From: Bacillota bacterium
GTDB taxonomy: Bacteria; Bacillota; Sulfobacillia; JAJZYS01; JAJYTV01
Assembly: GCA_021792885.1 (NCBI GenBank)
Contig: JAJYTV010000080.1
Location: 1 to 7,519 of the forward strand
DNA length: 7,519 nt
Direction of reading: 5' to 3'
The notes beneath the pieces were generated by a model that was not told the origin of the DNA, ran no database searches, and worked only from the letters and a program-made list of their open reading frames with translations. Positions 1 through 5,206 of the stretch are shown in pieces (the stretch's first letter is position 1; each line of letters begins with the position of its first letter). A program made the translations under genes and the position numbers.

Positions 1-528
1 GTGGTTGTCGGTCGTCACCGCGGAGAGGTGCCCACCCTGCACGAGCAGGTGCATGCCGATCGTGAAGAGGCGCCCGTCGTCGCGCGCGGAGACGGCGTAG
101 CCTGTCTTGCGGACGAGTTCTTTGAGCCCATCGCCGCGCACGAGGAGAGGATCTCCCTGCGCCGAGAAGTCGAGCGGGGGGAACTCCTCCGAACGCAGCG
201 TCGGCAGGTCGAATCGCGATTTCAAAAAGCGGATGCCGACCTGTCCCTCGAGGCCGCGGAACTCCACTTCTGCCTGGGCCGGCACGAGACGCAGGAGGTC
301 TGCAAAGGTGCGGGCCGGCACGAGCACAGTGCCCTGCGACTCGACGTCCGCCGGGACGGTGGTGCGGATCGCGAGCTCGCCGTCTGTCGCGGTGAGTTCG
401 AGCTCTCCCTCCCCCGCGCGCAGGAGAACGCCAGTCAGGGACGGGACCTGGTCGCGCTGCGCCACCGCGCGCGAAACGAGCTGCAAGGCATCGGCAAGCT
501 GCTCGGCCGGACTCTCGAAGATCAGCAC
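1..528 (-). CDS. dnaN: DNA polymerase III sliding clamp (beta subunit), N-terminal part
   Basis: The beta clamp is the ring that tethers the replicative polymerase to DNA. The minus strand is open from position 528 to the window edge, giving 176 residues that begin LIFESPAEQLADALQLVSRA after the initiator. Typical DnaN features follow: the ATDGELAI strand of domain 1, the EEFPPLDF motif near residues 118-125, and TTDNH at the cut edge, matching the conserved T-D-x-H of domain 2. About half of the usual ~370 residues is present because the gene runs off the window. I chose the GTG at 526-528 because GAGGTGA (534-540 on the minus strand) lies 5 nt upstream. A GTG three codons earlier (535-537) sits inside that ribosome binding site. 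The gene is downstream of dnaA on the same strand, the usual dnaA-dnaN order. Identification is secure; the start is likely. Confidence 0.95.
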   Translation of the reverse strand, partial: MLIFESPAEQLADALQLVSRAVAQRDQVPSLTGVLLRAGEGELELTATDGELAIRTTVPADVESQGTVLVPARTFADLLRLVPAQAEVEFRGLEGQVGIRFLKSRFDLPTLRSEEFPPLDFSAQGDPLLVRGDGLKELVRKTGYAVSARDDGRLFTIGMHLLVQGGHLSAVTTDNH

Positions 529-533
529 GGTAT

Positions 534-540
534 TCACCTC
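534..540 (-). promoter_or_regulatory. Ribosome binding site deciding the dnaN start
   Basis: GAGGTGA on the minus strand matches the 16S anti-Shine-Dalgarno well and is 5 nt from the GTG at 526-528. The overlapping upstream ATG is followed by AGG and then TGA, so it cannot start dnaN. Confidence 0.65.
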
Positions 541-573
541 ATCCGGAACTGCTTCTCCGGTCTTTTAAGAGAA

Positions 574-612
574 AGGGAGCAGTAGGAATAGAAGGGGGGA
601 AACTGTGGAGAA
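574..612 (-). promoter_or_regulatory. Putative origin unwinding module: DnaA box, G/C run, DnaA-trios
   Basis: Read on the minus strand (toward dnaN), TTCTCCACA (612-604) is one mismatch from the DnaA box TTATCCACA. It is followed by AGTTT and a run of six C (599-594), then consecutive triplets CTT, CTA, TTC, CTA, CTG, CTC overlapping the end of that run (594-577). The opposite strand read 3' to 5' is therefore GAA, GAT, AAG, GAT, GAC, GAG: all six have the central A of the DnaA-trio consensus, and two are perfect GAT. A short A/T-rich stretch (561-574) follows. The order box, G/C segment, trios, A/T-rich DNA is that of the basal unwinding system described in B. subtilis. The A/T stretch is short, so the call is probable rather than certain. 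Confidence 0.6.
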
Positions 613-681
613 GGTGTCTTGGGCCTCTCGTGGACCGGGCGGAGGAAGTGGACGAGAAGTGGATATCTCGGTGGGGAACTC

Positions 682-713
682 AGCGGTTGTCCACAGAGGA
701 GCGGTTGTCCCCA
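682..713 (+). promoter_or_regulatory. Direct repeat carrying two DnaA-box-like sites
   Basis: The 11-mer AGCGGTTGTCC occurs at 682-692 and again at 700-710, exactly 18 bp apart. The first copy extends into TTGTCCACA (687-695), one mismatch from the DnaA box. The second gives TTGTCCCCA (705-713), two mismatches. Same orientation and near two-turn spacing would suit cooperative DnaA loading. Confidence 0.6.
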
Positions 714-749
714 ATGACTGCACTGCATATCCCCAGGGATGTCCAGGGC

Positions 750-758
750 TTATCCACA
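750..758 (+). promoter_or_regulatory. Perfect DnaA box
   Basis: TTATCCACA matches the DnaA consensus exactly, 4 bp beyond the dnaA stop codon. It belongs to the box set of the dnaA-dnaN gap. A weaker site, ATATCCCCA, lies at 727-735. Confidence 0.85.
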
Positions 759-762
759 TGCG

Positions 763-2247
763 TCATGCGCGGATCTTCTCGATGAGAGAGGTCAGCACCT
801 TGCGGAACTCCGGGTCGCTTTTGATGTCGCCGGAGATCTTGTCGCAGGCGTGCATCACCGTCGTGTGGTCCCTCCCGCCGAACTCCTCCCCGATCTTCGG
901 CAGCGAGTTGTCCGTCAGCTCGCGCGCCAGGTACATGGCGATCTGGCGCGGGTAGGAGACGGCGCGCGTGCGCTTTTTGGCGGTGAGGTCCGCGAGGTCG
1001 AGGCTGTAGTAGTCGGCGATCAGTTGCTGGATCGAGCGGATCGTCACCTGGCGTTCGCGATGGGCAGGCAGAAGGTCGCGCAGCGCATCGGCCGCATGAT
1101 CATACGTAAAGGGGTAGTGATGCACCGAGCAGTAGGCGATGAAACGGATGAATGCTCCTTCGAGCTCGCGGATGTTCGTCTCGATGTGGGTCGCGATGAA
1201 TTCGAGCGCCGCGTCCTCGACATCGAGGTTGTCGGCGAGGGATTTCTTGCGCAGGATCGCGAGGCGCATCTCGAAATCCGGCTGCTGGATGTCGGTGATG
1301 AGACCCCACTCGAAGCGGGAGCGCAAGCGGCTCTCCAAGGTGGTGATCTCCTTGGGCGGCCGGTCCGAGGAGAGGACGATCTGCTTCTGCGCGCCGTAGA
1401 GGGCCTCGAACGTATGGAAGAATTCCTCCTGGGTCCCGACCTTGCCGGCGATGAACTGGATGTCGTCGATCAGGAGGAGGTCGATCGTGCGGTAGCGGTT
1501 GCGGAACTCCGGACCCTTGTTGTCGCGCACCGAGTTGACCATCTCGTTGGTGAAGGTCTCGGCGGGGACGTAGAGGATCTTGAGGTTCGGACGACGCAGG
1601 AGGGCCTGGTTGCCGATCGCCTGCATGAGGTGCGTTTTACCGAGCCCGACACCACCATAGATGAAGAGTGGGTTGTAGGCCCTGCCCGGCATCTCCGCGA
1701 CGGCCAGCGCCGCTGCGTGCGCCAGGCGGTTCGAATTGCCCACGACGTAGCCGTCGAAGGTGTAGCGGGACTGGAGGCCAATGCGCACGGGTTCGGCGTG
1801 CTCTCCCGCCGCGGCCGCGATCGGCTGCACGGGCGGGGTCGGCGCCTCGGGCTCCTTGCGCCCCAGCACGGTGAAGCGCACATCGAGCTGCGAGCCCGTC
1901 GCCGAGTGCAGCGCGCGCAGGATCTGGCCGCGGTAGTGCTCGTCCAAGGTCGCGCGTGCAGATTCGGATGGGACGCCGAGCGTCACGCAGCCTTCGCTGA
2001 GATCGACCGGCGTCGCCGGGTGGACCCAGATCTCGTAACTCGGGCGCGGCAGCTCCCTCTGAAGGAGCACGCAGGTCCGTGACCAGATGGCTTCGAGGCC
2101 GTCCTCGAGCGTGAGAGACCCCCCCTCGCCTGAACTGGATGAATCCTGGGTATAACTGTATGCAGGATCTCCAGGAGATCCAGCATCCGGCAACAGAGGC
2201 AATAGATCCGAGGGATTGGGCGATCTGGATCGATGTCCTTGCCTCAT
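763..2247 (-). CDS. dnaA: Chromosomal replication initiator protein DnaA
   Basis: DnaA is an AAA+ ATPase that binds DnaA boxes and melts oriC. From the ATG at 2247 the protein has 494 residues. Domain I spans about 46-128 (LEAIW, RPSYEIW), followed by a short Pro/Ala-rich linker (about 130-160). Domain III begins at RYTFDGYVVG (161-170), with Walker A GGVGLGKTH (198-206), Walker B LLLIDD (257-262) and the arginine-finger segment RSRFEWGL (309-316). Domain IV carries the DNA-binding signature GGRDHTTVMHA (457-467). The N-terminus is about 45 residues longer than usual, low in complexity (SSSSGEGG) and unlike other DnaA, so the start is uncertain. ATG 2247 was chosen because AAGGTG lies about 10 nt upstream; ATG 2271 and TTG 2283 lie inside the DnaA-box cluster. 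No ATG, GTG or TTG stands where the conserved domain begins. Divergent from rpmH; dnaN follows. Confidence 0.95.
   Translation of the reverse strand: MRQGHRSRSPNPSDLLPLLPDAGSPGDPAYSYTQDSSSSGEGGSLTLEDGLEAIWSRTCVLLQRELPRPSYEIWVHPATPVDLSEGCVTLGVPSESARATLDEHYRGQILRALHSATGSQLDVRFTVLGRKEPEAPTPPVQPIAAAAGEHAEPVRIGLQSRYTFDGYVVGNSNRLAHAAALAVAEMPGRAYNPLFIYGGVGLGKTHLMQAIGNQALLRRPNLKILYVPAETFTNEMVNSVRDNKGPEFRNRYRTIDLLLIDDIQFIAGKVGTQEEFFHTFEALYGAQKQIVLSSDRPPKEITTLESRLRSRFEWGLITDIQQPDFEMRLAILRKKSLADNLDVEDAALEFIATHIETNIRELEGAFIRFIAYCSVHHYPFTYDHAADALRDLLPAHRERQVTIRSIQQLIADYYSLDLADLTAKKRTRAVSYPRQIAMYLARELTDNSLPKIGEEFGGRDHTTVMHACDKISGDIKSDPEFRKVLTSLIEKIRA
2165..2181. repeat. Perfect 8-bp inverted repeat near the dnaA 5' end
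   Basis: GGATCTCC and GGAGATCC are perfect complements around a single central base (2173). The site falls in the part of the dnaA reading frame that has no similarity to DnaA domain I, so it may be operator-like or leader DNA if the true start lies downstream. No regulator can be named from the sequence. Confidence 0.45.
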
Positions 2248-2261
2248 AGACAACCCACACC

Positions 2262-2294
2262 TTATCAACATGCTTGTCCACAAGTTGTGGATAA
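2262..2294. promoter_or_regulatory. Cluster of three DnaA boxes upstream of dnaA
   Basis: TTATCAACA (2262-2270, one mismatch), TTGTCCACA (2274-2282, one mismatch) and TGTGGATAA (2286-2294, a perfect box on the minus strand) lie 3 bp apart. The last two are head to head and form a near-palindrome. The cluster lies downstream of the predicted dnaA promoter and just upstream of the chosen dnaA start, so DnaA bound here could both organise the origin and repress its own transcription (inference from position). Confidence 0.85.
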
Positions 2295-2338
2295 TGAAAA
2301 GGGCCGCCCATAGCGGTCTTGATCAGGGTGGCGACACG

Positions 2339-2367
2339 ATGATAGCAGAGGGATGGCGGCGGGGCAA
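2339..2367 (-). promoter_or_regulatory. Predicted sigma-A-type promoter of dnaA
   Basis: On the minus strand TTGCCC (2367-2362) and TATCAT (2344-2339) are separated by 17 bp. The -35 matches consensus at 4 of 6 bases and the -10 at 5 of 6. Transcription would begin near 2332, leaving a leader of about 85 nt to the ATG at 2247 that contains all three DnaA boxes. Confidence 0.6.
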
Positions 2368-2389
2368 GAAGTGGAAGACGGGTCTCCGC

Positions 2390-2419
2390 TTGACAGGCTG
2401 CACGGGCCGACCCTACACT
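2390..2419 (+). promoter_or_regulatory. Predicted promoter of the rpmH-rnpA operon
   Basis: A perfect -35 TTGACA (2390-2395) is followed after 18 bp by TACACT (2414-2419), 4 of 6 to TATAAT. Transcription would start near 2426, about 30 nt before the rpmH ATG. It is divergent from, and about 20 bp away from, the dnaA promoter. Confidence 0.65.
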
Positions 2420-2456
2420 TTTAGTGCTTTTTTTGACGCTGGGAGGTGGAGAAGGC

Positions 2457-2591
2457 ATGAAGCGGACGTTCCAACCGAACCGGCGCCGTCGGTCGAAGGT
2501 TCATGGGTTTCGGGCACGGATGAAGACGGCGAACGGGCGCCGCGTGCTGCGGCTTCGTCGGCTCAAGGGCAGGAAGCGGATTTCGGCCTAG
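2457..2591 (+). CDS. rpmH: 50S ribosomal protein L34
   Basis: L34 is a small basic protein of the large ribosomal subunit. The 44 residues start MKRTFQPNRRRRSKVHGFRA and end RLKGRKRISA, the family pattern end to end at the family's usual length. The ATG is preceded by GGGAGGTGG (2441-2449), 7 nt upstream, and by a promoter with a perfect TTGACA. It is the first gene of the operon; its TAG (2589-2591) directly abuts the rnpA GTG. The position beside dnaA and divergent from it is widely conserved. Confidence 0.97.
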   Translation: MKRTFQPNRRRRSKVHGFRARMKTANGRRVLRLRRLKGRKRISA

Positions 2592-2951
2592 GTGGCGGTG
2601 GACGAAAGGCTGCGCAAGCGCGCAGCCGTGCAGGCGGTCTTCGCCAAGGGAGAGCGTTTTTCGGACCGCCGCCTCGTACTCCTCGTTCTGGCGGGAGAGA
2701 CGGGTCGGCGGCGTTGCGCATTTGCAGCGGGCAAGAAGCTTGGAAACGCCGTGCAGCGGAACCGCGCGCGCCGGCGACTGCGCGAAGCGTACCGCTACGT
2801 CAGAGGGGAGTTTTTGATCGGATGCGATCTGGTGCTGCTGGCGCGGCCCGGCGCGCTCGAGGGGACGTTTCAGGAACTCCAGACGGGTCTTTCGCAGCTC
2901 ATGCGCAAGGCCGACGCGGCTCGGCGTCCCGCGCCGCAATCGCCGTCCTGA
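2592..2951 (+). CDS. rnpA: Ribonuclease P protein component
   Basis: RnpA is the protein cofactor of the RNase P ribozyme, which removes 5' leaders from pre-tRNAs. The 119-residue product has the expected length and the RNR signature, with KKLGNAVQRNRARRRLREAYR spread over residues 48-68, preceded by the VFAKGERF segment at 16-23. The GTG at 2592 begins immediately after the rpmH stop with no spacer and only a weak ribosome binding site, so translation probably depends on ribosomes terminating rpmH. A GTG two codons later (2598) is an alternative. A strong stem-loop covers codons 6-12. The C-terminal 12-15 residues (ARRPAPQSPS) are a disordered-looking tail overlapping the yidD frame. Confidence 0.95.
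   Translation: MAVDERLRKRAAVQAVFAKGERFSDRRLVLLVLAGETGRRRCAFAAGKKLGNAVQRNRARRRLREAYRYVRGEFLIGCDLVLLARPGALEGTFQELQTGLSQLMRKADAARRPAPQSPS
2608..2627 (+). repeat. Perfect 8-bp stem-loop in the first codons of rnpA
   Basis: GGCTGCGC (2608-2615) and GCGCAGCC (2620-2627) pair perfectly around an AAGC loop, starting 17 nt into rnpA. No T-run follows, so it is not an intrinsic terminator. It could slow rnpA translation or mark an mRNA processing point, lowering RnpA relative to L34 (inference). Confidence 0.55.
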
Positions 2952-3145
2952 CGGCGGGGATCCGCTTCTACCGCCGCTTCATCTCTCCGCTCACGATGCC
3001 GCACTGCCGCTACACCCCGACGTGTTCACAGTATGCTTTGGTTGCGATCGAGCGCTACGGCGCCCGCAAGGGCGGCCTGATGGCCGTCAAGAGACTTTTG
3101 CGCTGCCACCCGTTCCATCCTGGCGGATGGGACCCAGTCCCGTAG
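2822..3145 (+). CDS. yidD: Membrane protein insertion efficiency factor YidD
   Basis: YidD is a small membrane-associated protein thought to help YidC-dependent insertion; its gene is usually found between rnpA and yidC. The conserved core is unmistakable: IRFYRRFISPL, then CRYTPTCSQYALVAIERYG with its cysteine pair, KRLLRCHPFHPGG and the C-terminal WDPVP. The start is doubtful. The only standard start upstream in this frame is ATG 2822, 130 nt inside rnpA, with AGAGGGGAG about 11 nt upstream. It gives 107 residues, of which the first 40 are Arg/Gly/Ala-rich and resemble shadow coding. The family is usually 70-85 residues. A CTG at 2948-2950 that overlaps the rnpA TGA would give a compact 65-residue protein beginning (M)TAGIRFYRRF, and an ATC at 2939 would give 68. 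Gene identity is secure; the start is not. Confidence 0.88.
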   Translation: MRSGAAGAARRARGDVSGTPDGSFAAHAQGRRGSASRAAIAVLTAGIRFYRRFISPLTMPHCRYTPTCSQYALVAIERYGARKGGLMAVKRLLRCHPFHPGGWDPVP

Positions 3146-3167
3146 CCGACGGAAGGAGATAGGGTAA

Positions 3168-3821
3168 TTGGCGATCTGGAATGCGCTCGTCTCCGGCATG
3201 GAGTGGGTGATGCAGCAGTTCTACCTGTTCACGCACAGCTACGGGCTTGCGATCATCCTGCTGACGATCCTCGTTCGGGTTGTGATCATTCCGCTCTACC
3301 ATGGGCAGCTGCGCTACATGCGCAAGATGCAGGAACTGCAGCCTGAGCTGAAGCGCATCCAGCAGAAGTTCAAGGGAGACCCGCAGCGGCTCAACCAGGA
3401 GACGATGGACCTCTACAAGCGGGCGGGCACAAACCCGCTTTCCGGCTGCATCCCGATGATCGTCCAGCTGCCGATCCTGTACGCCCTCTACCAGGCCCTG
3501 CTGAAGTTCCCCTACCACGGCGTGCCGAGCTTCCTCTGGCTGCCGACGCTTTCGAAGCCGGACCCCTACTTCATCCTGCCGGCCCTCGTCGCGATCAGCA
3601 CGTTCTGGCAGACGTTCGTCACGATGCCGCGGAACACGGTGGACCGCTCGCAGCAACTGATCACCTACATCCTGATGCCGGCGTTCCTCTTCTACATCAG
3701 CATGCGCTACGCCAGCGGACTCTCCCTCTACTGGTTCTTCGCGACGCTCTTCACGGTCGCGCAGAGCTACGTGATGGGGGTCGGCCGGCCTAGGACACCG
3801 GTGGTGAAAGCGGAGAAATGA
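3168..3821 (+). CDS. yidC: Membrane protein insertase YidC/Oxa1 family, short form
   Basis: YidC inserts and folds inner-membrane proteins, alone or with SecYEG. The TTG start is supported by AAGGAGAT (3153-3160), 7 nt upstream. The 217 residues contain five hydrophobic segments: about 20-44, 95-114, 134-152, 163-178 and 183-204. The first carries the conserved arginine (R37 in LTILVRVVIIP) of the hydrophilic groove. The charged cytoplasmic hairpin lies at 45-92 (MQELQPELKRIQQKFKGDPQ), followed by GCIPMIVQLPILYALYQAL. There is no cleavable lipoprotein signal as in Bacillus SpoIIIJ and no large periplasmic domain as in E. coli, which fits the short form seen in many Clostridia-like bacteria. 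The stop overlaps the jag start by 4 nt (ATGA). Confidence 0.95.
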   Translation: MAIWNALVSGMEWVMQQFYLFTHSYGLAIILLTILVRVVIIPLYHGQLRYMRKMQELQPELKRIQQKFKGDPQRLNQETMDLYKRAGTNPLSGCIPMIVQLPILYALYQALLKFPYHGVPSFLWLPTLSKPDPYFILPALVAISTFWQTFVTMPRNTVDRSQQLITYILMPAFLFYISMRYASGLSLYWFFATLFTVAQSYVMGVGRPRTPVVKAEK

Positions 3822-4435
3822 GCGATCTGCAGGAGATCGAGGTTGAGGGTGCGACGCTGGAAGAGGCGAAGCTCCGGGCAGAGGGCCGGCTGGGCGCCCT
3901 GCCCGAGGAGTTGGAGATCGTCGTCCTGCAGGAAGGCAAGCAGGGCATGCTCGGGTTGTTCTCTCGCCCGTGGCGGATTCAGGCAACGCGCAAGCAGGCT
4001 TCCGTTGACACCGCCGCCGCAGATCTCCTGCAATCCTTCTTCCGCGCACTCGGCACCGAGGTCACGCCGTCGATCCGGCGCGACGAGGAACACCTCTTCA
4101 TCGAGGTGGAGGGCGACTTCGACTGGCTGACGCGCCGGCGCGGGGAAGCGCTCGACGCGCTGCAGTACGTCGTGGCGGCAGCGGTCGGCCGGCGCGGCGG
4201 CGAGCGGATCGTGCTCGACGCCGGCGGGTTCCGCGCCGCGCGCCAGCGCGCGCTGGAGAAGCTGGCCCGCGAGGTGGCGTCCCAGGTCCTAGCGTCCGGG
4301 GAGGCGACGGCCCTCGAGTCGATGCCGGCGGCGGAGCGGCGCATCGTGCACACCGTGATCCAGGAGTATCCGGACCTGACGTCCCACAGCAGGGGCGAGG
4401 AGCCGCACCGCCAGGTCGTGATCGAGCGCCGGTGA
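3818..4435 (+). CDS. jag: RNA-binding protein Jag/KhpB (Jag_N, KH-II, R3H domains)
   Basis: Jag (KhpB) is a cytoplasmic RNA-binding protein, often partnered with KhpA and linked to cell-envelope control; its gene usually follows yidC. The 205 residues show three domains. Jag_N (about 1-58) has TLEEAKLRAEGRLGALPEEL and the EGKQGMLGLF turn. A KH domain covers about 68-137. An R3H domain occupies about 150-205, with R174-x3-H178 and the closing SRGEEPHRQVVI. In the KH loop the usual G-x-x-G before E-x-LDALQ reads R106-R-R-G109, so the first glycine is replaced by arginine. The ATG overlaps the yidC stop and its TGA overlaps the rsmG GTG, implying translational coupling on both sides. In many Bacillota mnmE and mnmG would follow; here they do not. 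Confidence 0.94.
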   Translation: MSDLQEIEVEGATLEEAKLRAEGRLGALPEELEIVVLQEGKQGMLGLFSRPWRIQATRKQASVDTAAADLLQSFFRALGTEVTPSIRRDEEHLFIEVEGDFDWLTRRRGEALDALQYVVAAAVGRRGGERIVLDAGGFRAARQRALEKLAREVASQVLASGEATALESMPAAERRIVHTVIQEYPDLTSHSRGEEPHRQVVIERR

Positions 4436-5181
4436 ACGGGGCGCTCGGGGAGGCGCTCTCGGCGGCGGGCATCACCCTGTCCCCCGGCGCGGCGCAGGCG
4501 CTCTCGAAGTACCTCGAATACACCCTTGCGGCGAACGAGACGCAGAATCTCACTGCGCTCCGTTCGCCGAACTTGTTTGCTGCGGAAGGCATCGTCGACA
4601 GCCTGCTCGCCTGGGAGGCGATCGGCGCCGAACGCGAGGCCGCGGTGGTTGACATCGGGAGCGGCAGCGGCCTTCCGGCGCTCGTCTGGCTCTGTGCCGG
4701 GCGGATCACCTCGGCGCATCTGATCGAGGCCGAGCGGCGCAAGGCGGACTTTTTGCGGTCGGCTGCCGATGCGCTCGGGCTTGCGGCAGAGGTCTCGTGG
4801 GGCCGCGCCGAGGAACTTGGGCGCAACGCCTTGCGGGACAAGGCGGCGCTCGTCACCGCGCGGGCACTCGCGCCCGCGCCGGTCGCGATCGAGGTGTGCG
4901 GCGGACTCGTGCGGCCCGGCGGCCGGCTTGCGCTGCTGAAGGGCCGGCACGCAGAGGAGGAAGCAGCGGCGGGTAGCCCCGTCGCGGCGCGGATGGGTTT
5001 TTCGCCGGCGGAGATCGTGCCCTACGCACTGCCCTCCGGCGTGCAGCGCTGGGTGCTCGTCTACCGCAAGCAGCGCCCGACGCCTGCAGGGCGCCCGACG
5101 AGTTTCGCGCGGCTTCGACGGGAGTTTCCGACAAGGGATGCAGCAGGCGGAGAGAGGTTCGGGCAGCGACAGGGCGAATAG
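4432..5181 (+). CDS. rsmG: 16S rRNA (guanine-N7) methyltransferase RsmG (GidB)
   Basis: RsmG methylates N7 of the guanine in the 530 loop of 16S rRNA (G527 in E. coli) with S-adenosylmethionine. The 249 residues carry the N-terminal helical segment with ETQNLTAL (36-43), the SAM-binding loop VDIGSGSGLPAL (73-84), a second-strand acidic region with ERRKADFL (101-108), TARALAP (142-148) and RPGGRLALLKG (161-171). Where most RsmG have an R-H before I-x-DS, this protein has E52-G53 (EGIVDSL), a notable divergence. About 35 Arg/Gly-rich residues follow the YRK strand. The GTG start overlaps the jag stop by 4 nt. Position between jag and the noc/par genes is standard for the family. Confidence 0.94.
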   Translation: MNGALGEALSAAGITLSPGAAQALSKYLEYTLAANETQNLTALRSPNLFAAEGIVDSLLAWEAIGAEREAAVVDIGSGSGLPALVWLCAGRITSAHLIEAERRKADFLRSAADALGLAAEVSWGRAEELGRNALRDKAALVTARALAPAPVAIEVCGGLVRPGGRLALLKGRHAEEEAAAGSPVAARMGFSPAEIVPYALPSGVQRWVLVYRKQRPTPAGRPTSFARLRREFPTRDAAGGERFGQRQGE

Positions 5182-5192
5182 GTCCAGACACC

Positions 5193-5197
5193 GGAGG
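5193..5197 (+). promoter_or_regulatory. Ribosome binding site deciding the noc start
   Basis: GGAGG lies 9 nt before TTG 5207 and is only 0-3 nt from the in-frame TTG 5198 and GTG 5201. The upstream ATG 5138 has only AAGGG directly abutting it, so TTG 5207 is favoured. Confidence 0.5.
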
Positions 5198-5206
5198 TTG
5201 GTGTTC

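Larger units (their letters stand above)
529..762. other. oriC: dnaA-dnaN intergenic region, probable origin half with unwinding site
   Basis: This gap has no credible gene. It holds one perfect DnaA box (750-758), two one-mismatch boxes (687-695 on plus; 604-612 on minus) and weaker matches at 658-666, 705-713 and 727-735. It is visibly richer in A/T than the flanking genes near 561-593. In Bacillus subtilis the equivalent gap carries the DNA unwinding element, so assignment as the unwinding half of oriC follows from position, boxes and the trio series at 574-594. I saw no clear terminator for dnaA and no strong separate dnaN promoter here. Confidence 0.8.
2248..2456. other. oriC: dnaA-rpmH intergenic region, upstream half of oriC with divergent promoters
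   Basis: This 209-bp gap separates divergent dnaA and rpmH. It holds a DnaA-box cluster at 2262-2294, a minus-strand promoter for dnaA (2339-2367) and a plus-strand promoter for rpmH (2390-2419). This matches the classic origin arrangement in which boxes flank dnaA on both sides. I saw no further gene in it. Confidence 0.8.

Noticed and set aside
1..585. Plus-strand open frame of 194 codons
   Set aside because: It is antisense to the clearly homologous dnaN on the minus strand and has no family features; GC-rich DNA leaves shadow frames open.
739..2082. Plus-strand open frame of 447 codons
   Set aside because: It is fully antisense to dnaA, whose Walker and domain IV motifs are on the other strand; the composition (Arg/Asp/Val/Leu runs) is typical of a shadow.
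2608..2627. Intrinsic terminator after rpmH
   Set aside because: The hairpin is strong but no T-run follows and it lies inside rnpA, so termination is unlikely.
2216..2821. 5' part of a long plus-strand frame ending at 3145
   Set aside because: Only its last part encodes YidD. The rest overlaps oriC, rpmH and rnpA in another frame and has no protein-like pattern.
3087..4049. Minus-strand open frame opposite yidC and jag
   Set aside because: Antisense to real genes, Arg/His/Glu-rich shadow, no start signal.
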